Origin: Prochlorococcus sp. AG-436-K22
GTDB lineage: Bacteria; Cyanobacteriota; Cyanobacteriia; PCC-6307; Cyanobiaceae
Assembly: GCA_003212555.1 (NCBI GenBank)
Contig: QCPK01000013.1
Span: 1 to 33,324 of the forward strand
Length of the DNA: 33,324 bases
Direction of reading: 5' to 3'
The translations under genes and the position numbers were made by a program. The notes under the pieces were generated by a model that saw nothing but the letters and a program-made list of their open reading frames with translations, was not told the origin of the DNA and made no database searches. Below are positions 7,665 to 15,720 of the stretch, piece by piece (within the stretch, counting starts at the first letter, position 1; each line of letters starts with the position of its first letter).

Positions 7665-8243
7665 GTGTCGCTTATTTCACGTCTTAGAGCCGTTGTTGCT
7701 GGTGATGATTATTTAGATGGTGATTTCGATGAGCTCGACTATGAAATGGCGGATGATTTTGATGCTGGGAATGACTCAGGTGCCGATTATTCTAGTGGGC
7801 TTGCATCGCGCTCATCTTCGAATCCTTTTAACAACAGAGGAAGTTCTTCTAACGTCATAGGAATGCCTGGGATCGCAAATGCGACAGCAGAGGTAAGCCT
7901 AATGGAGCCAAGAAGTTTTGATGAAATGCCCAAAGCGATTCAGGCTTTGAGAGAGAGGAAAACAGTGATTTTGAATTTGACAATGATGGAACCTGATCAA
8001 GCACAAAGAGCAGTTGATTTTGTTGCCGGGGGTACGTTTGCAATTGATGGTCATCAAGAACGTGTAGGAGAAAGTATTTTCCTTTTTGCCCCAAGTTGTG
8101 TCACGGTAACAAATTCATTCCAAGAGGAGCCTTCTCCTTCTAGTGTTATGAACAAAGATCCTGAAACTAGTACCCCTGAAACTGTTAGTGCACCTGAGCC
8201 AGCATGGGGTGCGGCTAGTACTTCTATCGCATCAGTGATTTAA
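7665..8243 (+). CDS. sepF: Cell division protein SepF
   Basis: SepF (Cdv2 in cyanobacteria) binds FtsZ, bundles its filaments and tethers the Z ring to the membrane. The 192-residue protein has a short amphipathic N-terminus ([13 protein letters not shown]) suited to membrane binding. A long acidic, disordered linker rich in D, S and N follows (about 14-75). The conserved SepF domain runs from about 76 to 150 ([39 protein letters not shown]). A disordered proline/serine-rich tail follows. The GTG start is supported by GAGAGGA eight bases upstream. It is followed after ten bases by proC, a common cyanobacterial neighbour. Confidence 0.94.
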   Translation: MSLISRLRAVVAGDDYLDGDFDELDYEMADDFDAGNDSGADYSSGLASRSSSNPFNNRGSSSNVIGMPGIANATAEVSLMEPRSFDEMPKAIQALRERKTVILNLTMMEPDQAQRAVDFVAGGTFAIDGHQERVGESIFLFAPSCVTVTNSFQEEPSPSSVMNKDPETSTPETVSAPEPAWGAASTSIASVI

Positions 8244-8253
8244 GTCTTTTAAA

Positions 8254-9081
8254 GTGACTTTTTCATTTGGGGTAATTGGTTTAGGGAAAATGGCTCAACT
8301 TATTCTTAGGAGTTTGTTGGAGGCAGATAAATTTAAATCGGAGGAAGTGTTTGGAATTGTTGGACAACCTGGAAGTATCAAAAGGGCAGCTAAATGCTTC
8401 TCAACTGATTTTCTGATTGTTGACGCAAAGGACCCTAGGGGAAGGCAAGTTTGGGATTTACCAGTGAAGCTTCTAGCAGTGAAGCCACAACAATTAACTC
8501 AGGTTAAAGAAAATTGCACTTCTCCAATTGATTCAGCTTCTCTGCAAAAGCCTTTGTTGATATCTATTCTTGCTGGAGTGAAGTTGGAAAGATTGCAAGC
8601 GTTGTTTCCTTCTCACGCATGTGTGAGAGCTGTTCCTAATACACCTGCACTTGTAAGTTCAGGTGTAACAGGTTTATCTTGGGGTGCTGATGTATCAGCA
8701 CCCCAGCAAAGATTAGTTGTCGAATTTTTTCAGCCAATTAGTAAAGTATATGAATTACCCGAAGACCAATTAGATGCTTTTTTAGCCTTAACTTCTTCTG
8801 GACCGGCATATTTAGCACTTGTCTCAGAAGCATTATCTGATGGTGCTGTAGCAGCAGGGTTGCCACGTCATTTATCTAATACCTTGACACATGCAACTAT
8901 AGAAGGGACAGTGCGATTGCTTAAGGAAAAGGAGCTACATCCTGGTCAGTTGAAAGACATGGTTGCATCTCCTGCAGGAACAACAATTAGAGCCTTGCGT
9001 CATCTGGAGAAAAAAGGTGTTCGCTCTGCTTTGATCGAGGCTGTTGTACTGGCTGCAAAGAGGAGTAGGGAGCTCTCTTAG
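8254..9081 (+). CDS. proC: Pyrroline-5-carboxylate reductase
   Basis: Reduces 1-pyrroline-5-carboxylate to proline with NAD(P)H, the last step of proline synthesis. The 275-residue protein has the Rossmann dinucleotide motif GVIGLGKMAQLI at residues 6-17 (Lys replaces the more usual Asn). The middle block has ISILAGVKLERLQ and RAVPNTPALVSSGVTGLS. The C-terminal dimerisation/catalytic block has SGPAYLALVSEALSDGAVAAGLPR and LKDMVASPAGTTI, where TSPGGTTI is usual. The start is GTG, ten bases after sepF. It converges on the glycosyltransferase gene with only two bases between stop codons. Confidence 0.95.
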   Translation: MTFSFGVIGLGKMAQLILRSLLEADKFKSEEVFGIVGQPGSIKRAAKCFSTDFLIVDAKDPRGRQVWDLPVKLLAVKPQQLTQVKENCTSPIDSASLQKPLLISILAGVKLERLQALFPSHACVRAVPNTPALVSSGVTGLSWGADVSAPQQRLVVEFFQPISKVYELPEDQLDAFLALTSSGPAYLALVSEALSDGAVAAGLPRHLSNTLTHATIEGTVRLLKEKELHPGQLKDMVASPAGTTIRALRHLEKKGVRSALIEAVVLAAKRSRELS

Positions 9082-9083
9082 CG

Positions 9084-10250
9084 TTAAAGACCCTTTAGGA
9101 GTTTCTTGTAAAGACACTCAAGGGAATCAATATTGTTTTTCAGAGTATATTGCTCAAGCACTCTTAGTCTAGCCCTTCTGCCTAGCTGAGACGTTAGAAA
9201 CTGATGCTCTCTTAGAACTGGCAGAAGAGTCTTAAGTTGTGATGTTACATTTTCTGTGCTTAGAATTATTCCCGCTCCATCTTTGAGGACTTCTCCATCT
9301 GCACCAGCATCAGTAGCTATACATGCTGTCCCTGTAGCCATTGCTTCTAGTAAGGCTATTGATAGTCCTTCAACTAAGCTTGGAAGAATGAAAACCTCAG
9401 TGCATTTGAGAAGAGCCACTCTGGTTTTTAAGTTTGGTTCATAACCCCACCAGCGGATCGCACACTCATCGGTTGATAAAAAATTGTTTTCTAGTGTTGG
9501 CCTTAAAGGGCCATCTCCTACAATCACAAGCTGACATCCATTGGTATTGATTGATTTCCACGCCTTTAAAAGAGCTTCTACATTTTTCTCTGTAGCAATC
9601 CTGCCCATGTAGAGAAAAACTCTTTTGTCACCTAGTCTTTTCTGAACTTCTCTCTCTTCTGATTCGATAGATTTTTGAATCTTAGGTGTCCAGAGACTTG
9701 TGTTAACTCCATTAGGAATGATTTCTATCCTTTTCTCTTTTACTCCTAGCTTGTTAAGCACATCAGCTTGTGTTTCTGAAAAAACTATTACTTTGTCGAA
9801 GCGAGCAAGAGATGGTGCATATAGTTGATAAGTAAGCTGTTGAGTACTAGCTGAAAGACTTCTGATTTTTGAATCGAAAGGTGGGTGAAATGTTGCTAGA
9901 AGGGGTACCTTGATTTGCTGACACAGGTCAGGAAGTCTAAAGTCCAGAGGAGAAAGCGTAAGACTGGCATGAACAAGATCTGGTTTTAGTCTTTCTAAAG
10001 ATTCTCTCAGTTCACGTTGAGCTCTTGGTGAAGGAATAGTGTAAACCTGAGATTTGATGAGATATGGGAGACTCACATCAGGATCATTTGCTAAAAGGGA
10101 TGTTTTTGAAATATCGGAGTCACTTGGATTGTCAAAATGAATAAAACTTATTTGATGTCCCCTCTCTTTCAATTCTTTAGTAGTGCTTATGCCATAGCTG
10201 ACATTTCCACAAAATGGTGATTTTTTACCAAGCCAGGCTATATGTGCCAC
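9084..10250 (-). CDS. Glycosyltransferase family 4 (GT-B fold)
   Basis: A retaining GT-B glycosyltransferase that moves a sugar from a nucleotide-sugar donor to an unknown acceptor. The 388-residue protein has an N-terminal acceptor-binding half with a GNVSYGISTTKELKERGH glycine loop. The donor half carries IEIIPNGVNTSLWTP, VFLYMGRIATEKNVEALLKAW, LVIVGDGPLRPTLE and the E-x7-E motif in LPSLVEGLSIALLEAMATG. No transmembrane segment is evident, so it is probably soluble or peripheral at the inner membrane. The GTG start lacks a good ribosome binding site. It is last in the hpf-deoC-recO-GT4 run, 60 bases after recO. Substrate cannot be told; glycolipid and cell-surface polysaccharide roles are both plausible. 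Confidence 0.88.
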   Translation of the reverse strand: MAHIAWLGKKSPFCGNVSYGISTTKELKERGHQISFIHFDNPSDSDISKTSLLANDPDVSLPYLIKSQVYTIPSPRAQRELRESLERLKPDLVHASLTLSPLDFRLPDLCQQIKVPLLATFHPPFDSKIRSLSASTQQLTYQLYAPSLARFDKVIVFSETQADVLNKLGVKEKRIEIIPNGVNTSLWTPKIQKSIESEEREVQKRLGDKRVFLYMGRIATEKNVEALLKAWKSINTNGCQLVIVGDGPLRPTLENNFLSTDECAIRWWGYEPNLKTRVALLKCTEVFILPSLVEGLSIALLEAMATGTACIATDAGADGEVLKDGAGIILSTENVTSQLKTLLPVLREHQFLTSQLGRRARLRVLEQYTLKNNIDSLECLYKKLLKGL

Positions 10251-10310
10251 CTGAAGACTGTTTCTTGAACTTCTAGAAAGCTAGCAGGTGTTAAGGCGAT
10301 CAATTAATAG

Positions 10311-11108
10311 TTACCCCATCCCTAAAGAATTGTTGTTTAAGTATGAGTTCCTAAGCATTCCAAAGGAATTGACATTTTTTTTGAGATTTGCATTGATCCA
10401 AATTTCTAATAATTTAAGCAATTTAAGCCAGACTGCGAGAGGGCCGAGAATTTGCCCTGATTCTTTCTTTCGTGGTAAAGATGGTTTTAGCAGACGTTGA
10501 AGAAGTGCTAGTTCTGAAGCATTTAAAGTAAGTTTTGCATTATCGATTTTACCGATTTCAAATCCTTCATCTTCTATAAGACTGCAGCTCCAATCCCAGT
10601 TGCCAACGGGAGGTTCTAAGCTTTTACCGCTTTGGCAACATTTATGAAGAGGTAAACCATAGCCACCAAGAGCAAGTAAATGAATGCATGCTTGGACACA
10701 ATTAGCCAGAATTTCTAAGGCTTCAATTTTGGGTTTTTGTAATCGCTCAAGGTGGATCAAGATTGCTTCAAGTATCTCAGGCTGTGGATCATTTACTCCT
10801 ACCAGTAACATCGACAACTCAATTAATGATTGAGCTGTTGCTAGAGTTTCTAGTTTTTCTCCTACGTTGCTAAAGCTTTTAAGAATCTTGATTTGTTTTG
10901 CTCTTGGGAAATTGCTGTTGCCTCCTATCTGAATTTCTAGAAAAGTTAGCGCAGATGTAGCAGCAAGTTTACTTTTTGGACGTCTAGCTCCTGGTACTGC
11001 AAGACGAACAAGGCCTTCTTCATAGCTCAGAATCGTTAATAGTCGATCATTCTCCCCCAATGGGCCTACTTTTAGCGCAAGACCTTTGATTTTCCTATTA
11101 AGACCCAC
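10311..11108 (-). CDS. recO: DNA repair protein RecO
   Basis: RecO works with RecR (and RecF) to load RecA onto SSB-coated single-stranded DNA and to anneal strands in gap repair. The 265-residue protein has the N-terminal OB-fold (KGLALKVGPLGENDRLLTILSYEEGLVRLAVPGARRPKSKL, about residues 8-48) and the all-helical C-terminal domain. The usual zinc-finger region is reduced to LHKCCQSGK. Length is close to the family average. The start is GTG, two bases after the deoC stop, indicating coupled translation. Cyanobacterial recO genes are poorly conserved in the C-terminus, which fits the weak match there. Confidence 0.9.
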   Translation of the reverse strand: MGLNRKIKGLALKVGPLGENDRLLTILSYEEGLVRLAVPGARRPKSKLAATSALTFLEIQIGGNSNFPRAKQIKILKSFSNVGEKLETLATAQSLIELSMLLVGVNDPQPEILEAILIHLERLQKPKIEALEILANCVQACIHLLALGGYGLPLHKCCQSGKSLEPPVGNWDWSCSLIEDEGFEIGKIDNAKLTLNASELALLQRLLKPSLPRKKESGQILGPLAVWLKLLKLLEIWINANLKKNVNSFGMLRNSYLNNNSLGMG

Positions 11109-11110
11109 TG

Positions 11111-11794
11111 TTAATTAGATGACAATCTGAACTCTTTCATTAGGCTTGCCCCTAGTGATGTACCAATTGAAGATACTCCAGCCTCTATGAGGGCTAATAC
11201 TTGAGTAATCTCTTTTATTCCGCCGGCAGCTTTAACAGAACATCGATTTCTTGTTAGTGTGATTATTTTCTTGATATGGTTATCTGTAATGGCTGGACTA
11301 AAGCCATTACTCGTTTGAATACCTCTTGCGCCAGAATCTATACATGCATCTATGGCTATCTGAAGTTTTTCTTGTGGAAGCTTCATTGTGTCAAGGATCA
11401 CTCTGAAAGGGAGACCAACGGAATGAATTATTGAGAGCTCCTCGGCAAAGTCTTCTATTGCACCTTCATGAAGTTTCAGGAAGTTAGGTACTAAATCAAG
11501 TTCATCGGCTCCATTCTCAGCAGCCCATTCTGCTTCAGACCTTTTTATTGAGCAAGGATTATTACCGAAAGGGAAATCTATGACTGCAATAAGCTTGGTG
11601 ATTTTATTCTTTCCAAGGCGTTCTTTTGCTGCTGGAATACGTATAAGATTTGTGCACAAACCTGCAAAATCAAAATGATTGCAAGCATCACAGATCTGAT
11701 TTAAGGAATCCAATTTAAGATGAGGATCTAGTGCCGCCTGATGAATAAAGGAAGAAATGTCATTTGGATTATCTTTGATTGCTTCGTAGGCCAT
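11111..11794 (-). CDS. deoC: DeoC-family aldolase-like protein (Schiff-base lysine replaced)
   Basis: The 227-residue protein is a clear DeoC/LacD-superfamily TIM barrel, the family of 2-deoxyribose-5-phosphate aldolase. Family blocks are KLIAVIDFPFG, NGADELDLVPN (active-site Asp), VILDTMKL, SGARGIQTSNGFSP, SVKAAGGIKE (Lys188, equivalent to E. coli Lys201) and SIGTSLGASLM. In E. coli the Schiff-base Lys167 sits in FIKTSTG; here that place reads IQTSNG, with Gln160 encoded by CAA. By analogy classical aldolase chemistry should be lost or changed. The gene overlaps hpf by one base and precedes recO by two, so it is cotranscribed with them. Family membership is certain; deoxyribose-phosphate aldolase activity is doubtful. 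Confidence 0.88.
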   Translation of the reverse strand: MAYEAIKDNPNDISSFIHQAALDPHLKLDSLNQICDACNHFDFAGLCTNLIRIPAAKERLGKNKITKLIAVIDFPFGNNPCSIKRSEAEWAAENGADELDLVPNFLKLHEGAIEDFAEELSIIHSVGLPFRVILDTMKLPQEKLQIAIDACIDSGARGIQTSNGFSPAITDNHIKKIITLTRNRCSVKAAGGIKEITQVLALIEAGVSSIGTSLGASLMKEFRLSSN

Positions 11795-12381
11795 TAGTCC
11801 TTGGCCTGGATAACACCATATCCACCATGCTTTCGTCTATAGATAACTTGTAACTGGTTGCTTGTTATTTCTTTAAAGAAATAGAAATCGTGGTCTATGA
11901 GATCAAGTTGATGTCGTGCTTGATCAATGCTCATTGGTGGCATTGGAAAGTATTTACGGCGAATTCCTGGATCAGGTAACTTAGCCTCTTTCCCTTCTAA
12001 TAAAGAACTTTCAATAGATTTTTCCTCTAAGACTTCTTCTGTCGTAGGAGTGGATGATGCACTATGTCCGTGACTGTGATGGTGGTCGCTATGCCTTTCC
12101 TTGTATCTTTTTAATTGCCTACAAAGTTTATTTGCCACAAGGTCAATGCTTGCATAAAGATTCTGACTACGTTCTTGTGCCCGAATGACTGTGCCATTAG
12201 CAAAAACAGTAACTTCAGCAGTTTGTTGTGGAACCCTTGGGTTTTTTGCTACTGATAGGTGTACGTCAGCTTCTTTTACTAAGTCCCCAAAGTGATGAAT
12301 TGCTTTTTCAAGTTTGGACTTTGTGTATTCACGCAATGCTGGAGTTAGCTCAAGATTTCGTCCATGAATCAACAATTTCAT
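11794..12381 (-). CDS. hpf: Ribosome hibernation promoting factor, long form (LrtA)
   Basis: Long-form HPF inactivates ribosomes by driving 70S dimerisation to 100S in the dark or under starvation. In cyanobacteria it is known as the light-repressed protein LrtA. The 195-residue protein has the N-terminal S30AE domain (MKLLIHGRNLELTPALREYTKSKLEKAIHHFG, then EVTVFANGTVIRAQE and DLYASIDLVANKLCRQLKRYK-like helix 2). A His-rich, charged linker (about 98-140) follows. The C-terminal dimerisation domain (RKYFPMPPMSIDQARHQLDLIDHDFYFF, VIYRRKHGGYGVIQ) completes it. ATG start. Only 26 bases separate it from divergent lipB, so its promoter must lie partly within lipB. Confidence 0.94.
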   Translation of the reverse strand: MKLLIHGRNLELTPALREYTKSKLEKAIHHFGDLVKEADVHLSVAKNPRVPQQTAEVTVFANGTVIRAQERSQNLYASIDLVANKLCRQLKRYKERHSDHHHSHGHSASSTPTTEEVLEEKSIESSLLEGKEAKLPDPGIRRKYFPMPPMSIDQARHQLDLIDHDFYFFKEITSNQLQVIYRRKHGGYGVIQAKD

Positions 12382-12407
12382 GTTTACTTATCAGTATCTA
12401 GGATGAT

Positions 12408-13085
12408 ATGCATAATTTAGCCAAAAATGATTTAATCGAAGAAGGTTCATCTACGATTCTTTTTGAACCAAAGGAATTAATTGATTTTCAGATTGCATGG
12501 GATTGGCAGAAAGATTGGCAAAAGAAACTTTTCACAGAGCAAACCCAGAAACAGGCTATTTGGATGCTAGAGCATTTCAGTTGCTATACGCTTGGGAGGA
12601 ATGCTTCTACAGAAAACTTGCATTTTGATATAAAAAATCCACCTTTTGATCTTTTTCGAATTGATCGAGGGGGGGAAGTGACTCATCATGTCCCTGGCCA
12701 ATTAGTCGTCTATTTAGTTTTCGATCTTGCTAGATATAAAACAGATTTGAACTGGTATTTAAGGCAATTAGAGGATGTTCTAATTGATGTTCTTGATGGA
12801 ATAGGACTCTCTGGTTATCGGATCAATGGAATGACAGGTGTTTGGTGCAATAACGAGAAAGTCGGGTCCATTGGCATTAGTTGTCGAAGATGGATTACTC
12901 AACATGGAATGTCTTTAAACGTAGATTGCGATCTTTCAGGTTTTGATAAAATAGTACCTTGTGGACTCACCGATTATCCAACAGGGCGCCTTAAAAAATG
13001 GCGCCCTGATTTAAGAATGGAAGAAGTTCGTTTCTTAATGAAGAAATGCTTGTCAAAGCGTTTCGGATTGTTATGGACCTATTAA
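12408..13085 (+). CDS. lipB: Octanoyl-[acyl-carrier-protein]:protein N-octanoyltransferase
   Basis: LipB transfers octanoate from ACP to lipoyl domains, which LipA then converts to lipoate. The 225-residue protein carries the family signature RIDRGGEVTHHVPGQLVVY (about 82-100), TGVWCNNEKVGSIGI with catalytic Lys151, ITQHGMSLNV, and FDKIVPCGL with catalytic Cys185. Its likely client, PdhC, is encoded three genes downstream. The last part of the gene contains a GC-rich perfect hairpin at 12982-13008. Start is ATG, 26 bases from divergent hpf. Identification is firm. Confidence 0.95.
   Translation: MHNLAKNDLIEEGSSTILFEPKELIDFQIAWDWQKDWQKKLFTEQTQKQAIWMLEHFSCYTLGRNASTENLHFDIKNPPFDLFRIDRGGEVTHHVPGQLVVYLVFDLARYKTDLNWYLRQLEDVLIDVLDGIGLSGYRINGMTGVWCNNEKVGSIGISCRRWITQHGMSLNVDCDLSGFDKIVPCGLTDYPTGRLKKWRPDLRMEEVRFLMKKCLSKRFGLLWTY
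12982..13008. repeat. GC-rich perfect inverted repeat inside lipB
   Basis: CAGGGCGCC (12982-12990) and GGCGCCCTG (13000-13008) are perfect reverse complements with a nine-base A-rich loop. In this AT-rich DNA a 9-bp stem with eight G/C... pairs is conspicuous (only the T-A pair is not G-C). It encodes TGRLKKWRP near the LipB C-terminus. No T-run follows on either strand, so it is not a standard terminator. Confidence 0.7.
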
Positions 13086-13152
13086 ACAAAACTTCTAGAA
13101 GCGATAAGAATTAATCATTGGAAAAGAAATTTCTTACTTTCTATTTTGAGAT

Positions 13153-15144
13153 ATGGGCTTCGACATTGCAGGGGAAATTAACAAATCAGGGGCTGATGCT
13201 AAAGAAGGTTTGGCCTATGCAATTTGGACCCCAACAAAAAAAGAGCAAAACGCTTTAGATGCTCATCAATATATAAAGGGAATTGATCGAGTAGATCAAA
13301 TTTGGCCATGGTTGAAAACAAATTATGGTCAGATTATGGCTGTAAGATCGCCCCATTTAACTTGTCCAGAAAACTACAACTATAAAGAGCTTGCAGATAA
13401 AATTTCCATTGCAGCAGCAGCGTTTAAGTCTTGTGGGATTGTTAGCGGTGATGTTGTCTCATTGTTTTCAGAAAATAGTCCAAGGTGGTTGATTGCAGAT
13501 CAAGGATTAATGCGTGTGGGAGCCTCGAATGCAGTCCGAGGGGCTTCTGCTCCAGTCTCAGAGCTCAAATATATATTAAGTGATTCTCAATCTACTGCTT
13601 TGATAGTTCAATCAGCGAAACTATGGAATGAACTTGATTTAGATGAGGAAGAAAAGCAGCGATTTAAGTTTGTTTTGCAACTTGATGGTGAACCATTGAA
13701 TGGTCTTATTGGATGGGAAGATTTCCTCTCCAGAGGGGAAGGCGAGGTTTTGAAAGATTCAATTAATGATATGGCTGTTCATTCTTCGAACTCTTCTGTT
13801 GCGACTATTCTCTATACCTCTGGTACTACAGGTAGGCCAAAAGGAGTCCCACTTACTCATGAAAACCTTCTACATCAAATAAGATCATTGGCCTGCATTG
13901 CCAGACCAGACCCAGGAACAGCTTTGTTAAGTGTTTTGCCTATTTGGCATTCATATGAAAGAAGCGCAGAATATTACTTCTTTTCCTGTGGTTGCACTCA
14001 GAATTACACTACTATTAAACATTTAAAAGAAGATTTAAAGACAGTTAAACCTGTTGTTATGGCTACTGTCCCAAGACTTTGGGAGGGGGTTAAGACTGGA
14101 TTTGATGATGCATTGATGAAAATGCCTAATTCACGGCAAATTATTTTAAAAGCTGCACTGAGTAATAGCCGAGCCTTCAAGCTAGCACTAAGGAAATCTA
14201 GAAATCTTCTTTTGAGTAAGGTGAAAAAACCTTTAAGATTTATAGCTTTTGGAGAAGTGATAATTCGTTGGCCACTGCATAGACTTGCATCTTTTTTATT
14301 ATGGCCAAAAGTTCTTGAACAACTCTCTGGTGGAAAATTAATTTTCCCTATCAATGGGGGAGGGGCAATAGCTCCACATGTTGATGAGTTTTTTGAGGCT
14401 TTAGGCGTTGAATTGTTAGTTGGCTATGGTCTTACTGAAACTAGTCCTGTCTTAAGTTGTAGAAGGACTTGGCGAAATATTCGCGGGAGCTCAGGTTTAC
14501 CTTTACCTGAAACAGAGTTTAGAATTGTTGATCTTGAAGATGGAAGGGATATAAGGTTTGGTGAAAAAGGGAGGGTTTTGGTTAGAGGCCCTCAGGTTAT
14601 GAATGGATATTTAAGGAAGCCAAATGAGACTGCAAAAGTTTTGGACTCCAATGGATGGTTTGATACAGGGGACATTGGGATGCTGCTCGAAGATGGCTCT
14701 ATTGTTCTCACAGGACGAGCAAAGGATACAATCGTTTTAAGTAGCGGCGAAAATATTGAACCTGCTCCATTAGAAGAAGAATTGCTAAGCAGTGCGCTTA
14801 TTCAGCAGGCTATGATGGTTGGCCAAGATGAAAAACAGCTTGGTGTGTTGTTGGTTCCTAACATAGAAAATGTTTTGACTTGGGCCGCTAAAAGAAATCT
14901 TCTTTTAAATGAGGATCTTGGGGGCACTTGGGGAGATACTCAACTGAGGATGCTTTTACGCAGAGAAATTAATGACATACTTTCTCTACGTAGCGACTCT
15001 CGTACAAATGAAAGAGTACTTGGTGTGGCTTTAGTTAAACCATTCTCAATAGAAAATGGTTTGTTGACCCAGACTCTAAAACAAAAGAGGAACAAGATTG
15101 CTGAACGAGACCAAAAAGCTATAGAAGATATTTTTGGGCGATGA
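13153..15144 (+). CDS. aas: Acyl-ACP synthetase / long-chain fatty acid-CoA ligase family
   Basis: An AMP-forming adenylating enzyme. In cyanobacteria the homologue (Slr1609 type) re-activates free fatty acids released from membrane lipids by joining them to acyl carrier protein. The 663-residue protein has the AMP-binding P-loop ILYTSGTTGRPKGVPLTHENLL (about residues 218-238), LPIWHSYERSAEYYF, GGGAIAPHVDEFFEALG, GYGLTETSPVLS, the hinge block GWFDTGDIG and LTGRAKDTIVLSSGENIEPAPLEEEL. No transmembrane helix is obvious. Length suits the roughly 650-residue cyanobacterial type. It follows lipB by 67 bases. Specificity for ACP rather than CoA is inferred from phylum, not visible in the sequence. 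Confidence 0.9.
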   Translation: MGFDIAGEINKSGADAKEGLAYAIWTPTKKEQNALDAHQYIKGIDRVDQIWPWLKTNYGQIMAVRSPHLTCPENYNYKELADKISIAAAAFKSCGIVSGDVVSLFSENSPRWLIADQGLMRVGASNAVRGASAPVSELKYILSDSQSTALIVQSAKLWNELDLDEEEKQRFKFVLQLDGEPLNGLIGWEDFLSRGEGEVLKDSINDMAVHSSNSSVATILYTSGTTGRPKGVPLTHENLLHQIRSLACIARPDPGTALLSVLPIWHSYERSAEYYFFSCGCTQNYTTIKHLKEDLKTVKPVVMATVPRLWEGVKTGFDDALMKMPNSRQIILKAALSNSRAFKLALRKSRNLLLSKVKKPLRFIAFGEVIIRWPLHRLASFLLWPKVLEQLSGGKLIFPINGGGAIAPHVDEFFEALGVELLVGYGLTETSPVLSCRRTWRNIRGSSGLPLPETEFRIVDLEDGRDIRFGEKGRVLVRGPQVMNGYLRKPNETAKVLDSNGWFDTGDIGMLLEDGSIVLTGRAKDTIVLSSGENIEPAPLEEELLSSALIQQAMMVGQDEKQLGVLLVPNIENVLTWAAKRNLLLNEDLGGTWGDTQLRMLLRREINDILSLRSDSRTNERVLGVALVKPFSIENGLLTQTLKQKRNKIAERDQKAIEDIFGR

Positions 15145-15211
15145 TTTTTATTGGAATTTATTTGACCTATTACGCATTCATTGAGAACCTTGCTGTATTA
15201 GCTGTTTTAAA

Positions 15212-15655
15212 ATGACTGTAGAAAACTCCATCACAATTAAGCGTTCCATCACAATTCGTGCAGTTGTTACACCTTCTTGGAAAGAAGAAGCTGAAAGAGA
15301 AATAAGTAGTGCGATCGCAACAAGCGATGAGCAATTAGCTCAATTGGAAAAAGAGGGACAGCAGGTTGTAGATGGCTTAAGGACACAAAGTGCAAACCCT
15401 TTAGACCCAAGAATTCAAGAACAAGTTTCACAAGTACAACAACAGGTTGCTGCAAAGCGCTCTGAATTAGAAGAGCAGAAAAGGAACTTGCTTCAACAGC
15501 AAGCTCAAGTCAGGGAATTAGAGATGGAACAGGTTGTTGAACAGGGGCAAATTGAAAGCTTTTGTGATCTTAAAGTTGGGGATAATTTAGTTAGTAAGAT
15601 GCAGATATCCTTGCTTGTGAGGGATGGTGTTGTGGAATCTATTAATCAAGACTAA
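15212..15655 (+). CDS. YlqD-like coiled-coil protein
   Basis: A 147-residue protein of the YlqD type, function unknown. A beta-rich N-terminus (SITIKRSITIRAVVTPSWKEEAE) is followed by a long Gln/Glu-rich coiled coil (about residues 25-110, repeated EQxxQVQQQVAAKR-like heptads). A small C-terminal beta domain ends it (FCDLKVGDNLVSKMQISLLVRDGVVESI). It has no signal peptide or cysteine pair. It lies between aas and pdhC on the same strand. A scaffold or chaperone-like role is possible but unproven. Confidence 0.78.
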   Translation: MTVENSITIKRSITIRAVVTPSWKEEAEREISSAIATSDEQLAQLEKEGQQVVDGLRTQSANPLDPRIQEQVSQVQQQVAAKRSELEEQKRNLLQQQAQVRELEMEQVVEQGQIESFCDLKVGDNLVSKMQISLLVRDGVVESINQD

Positions 15656-15720
15656 TTTTTTGTTTTGGTTCTTTGCTCCATTGGTCTTTAAGATTAGGGA
15701 AAGACTTTAGGGAGAAGGTA

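Noticed and set aside
13124..13135. 12-bp palindrome AAGAAATTTCTT before aas
   Set aside because: Pure A/T-rich palindromes this size are common in AT-rich DNA and it is not in a telling position.
15673..15720. 16-codon N-terminal extension of pdhC
   Set aside because: It precedes a good ribosome binding site and the usual E2 N-terminus, and is not protein-like for a lipoyl domain.
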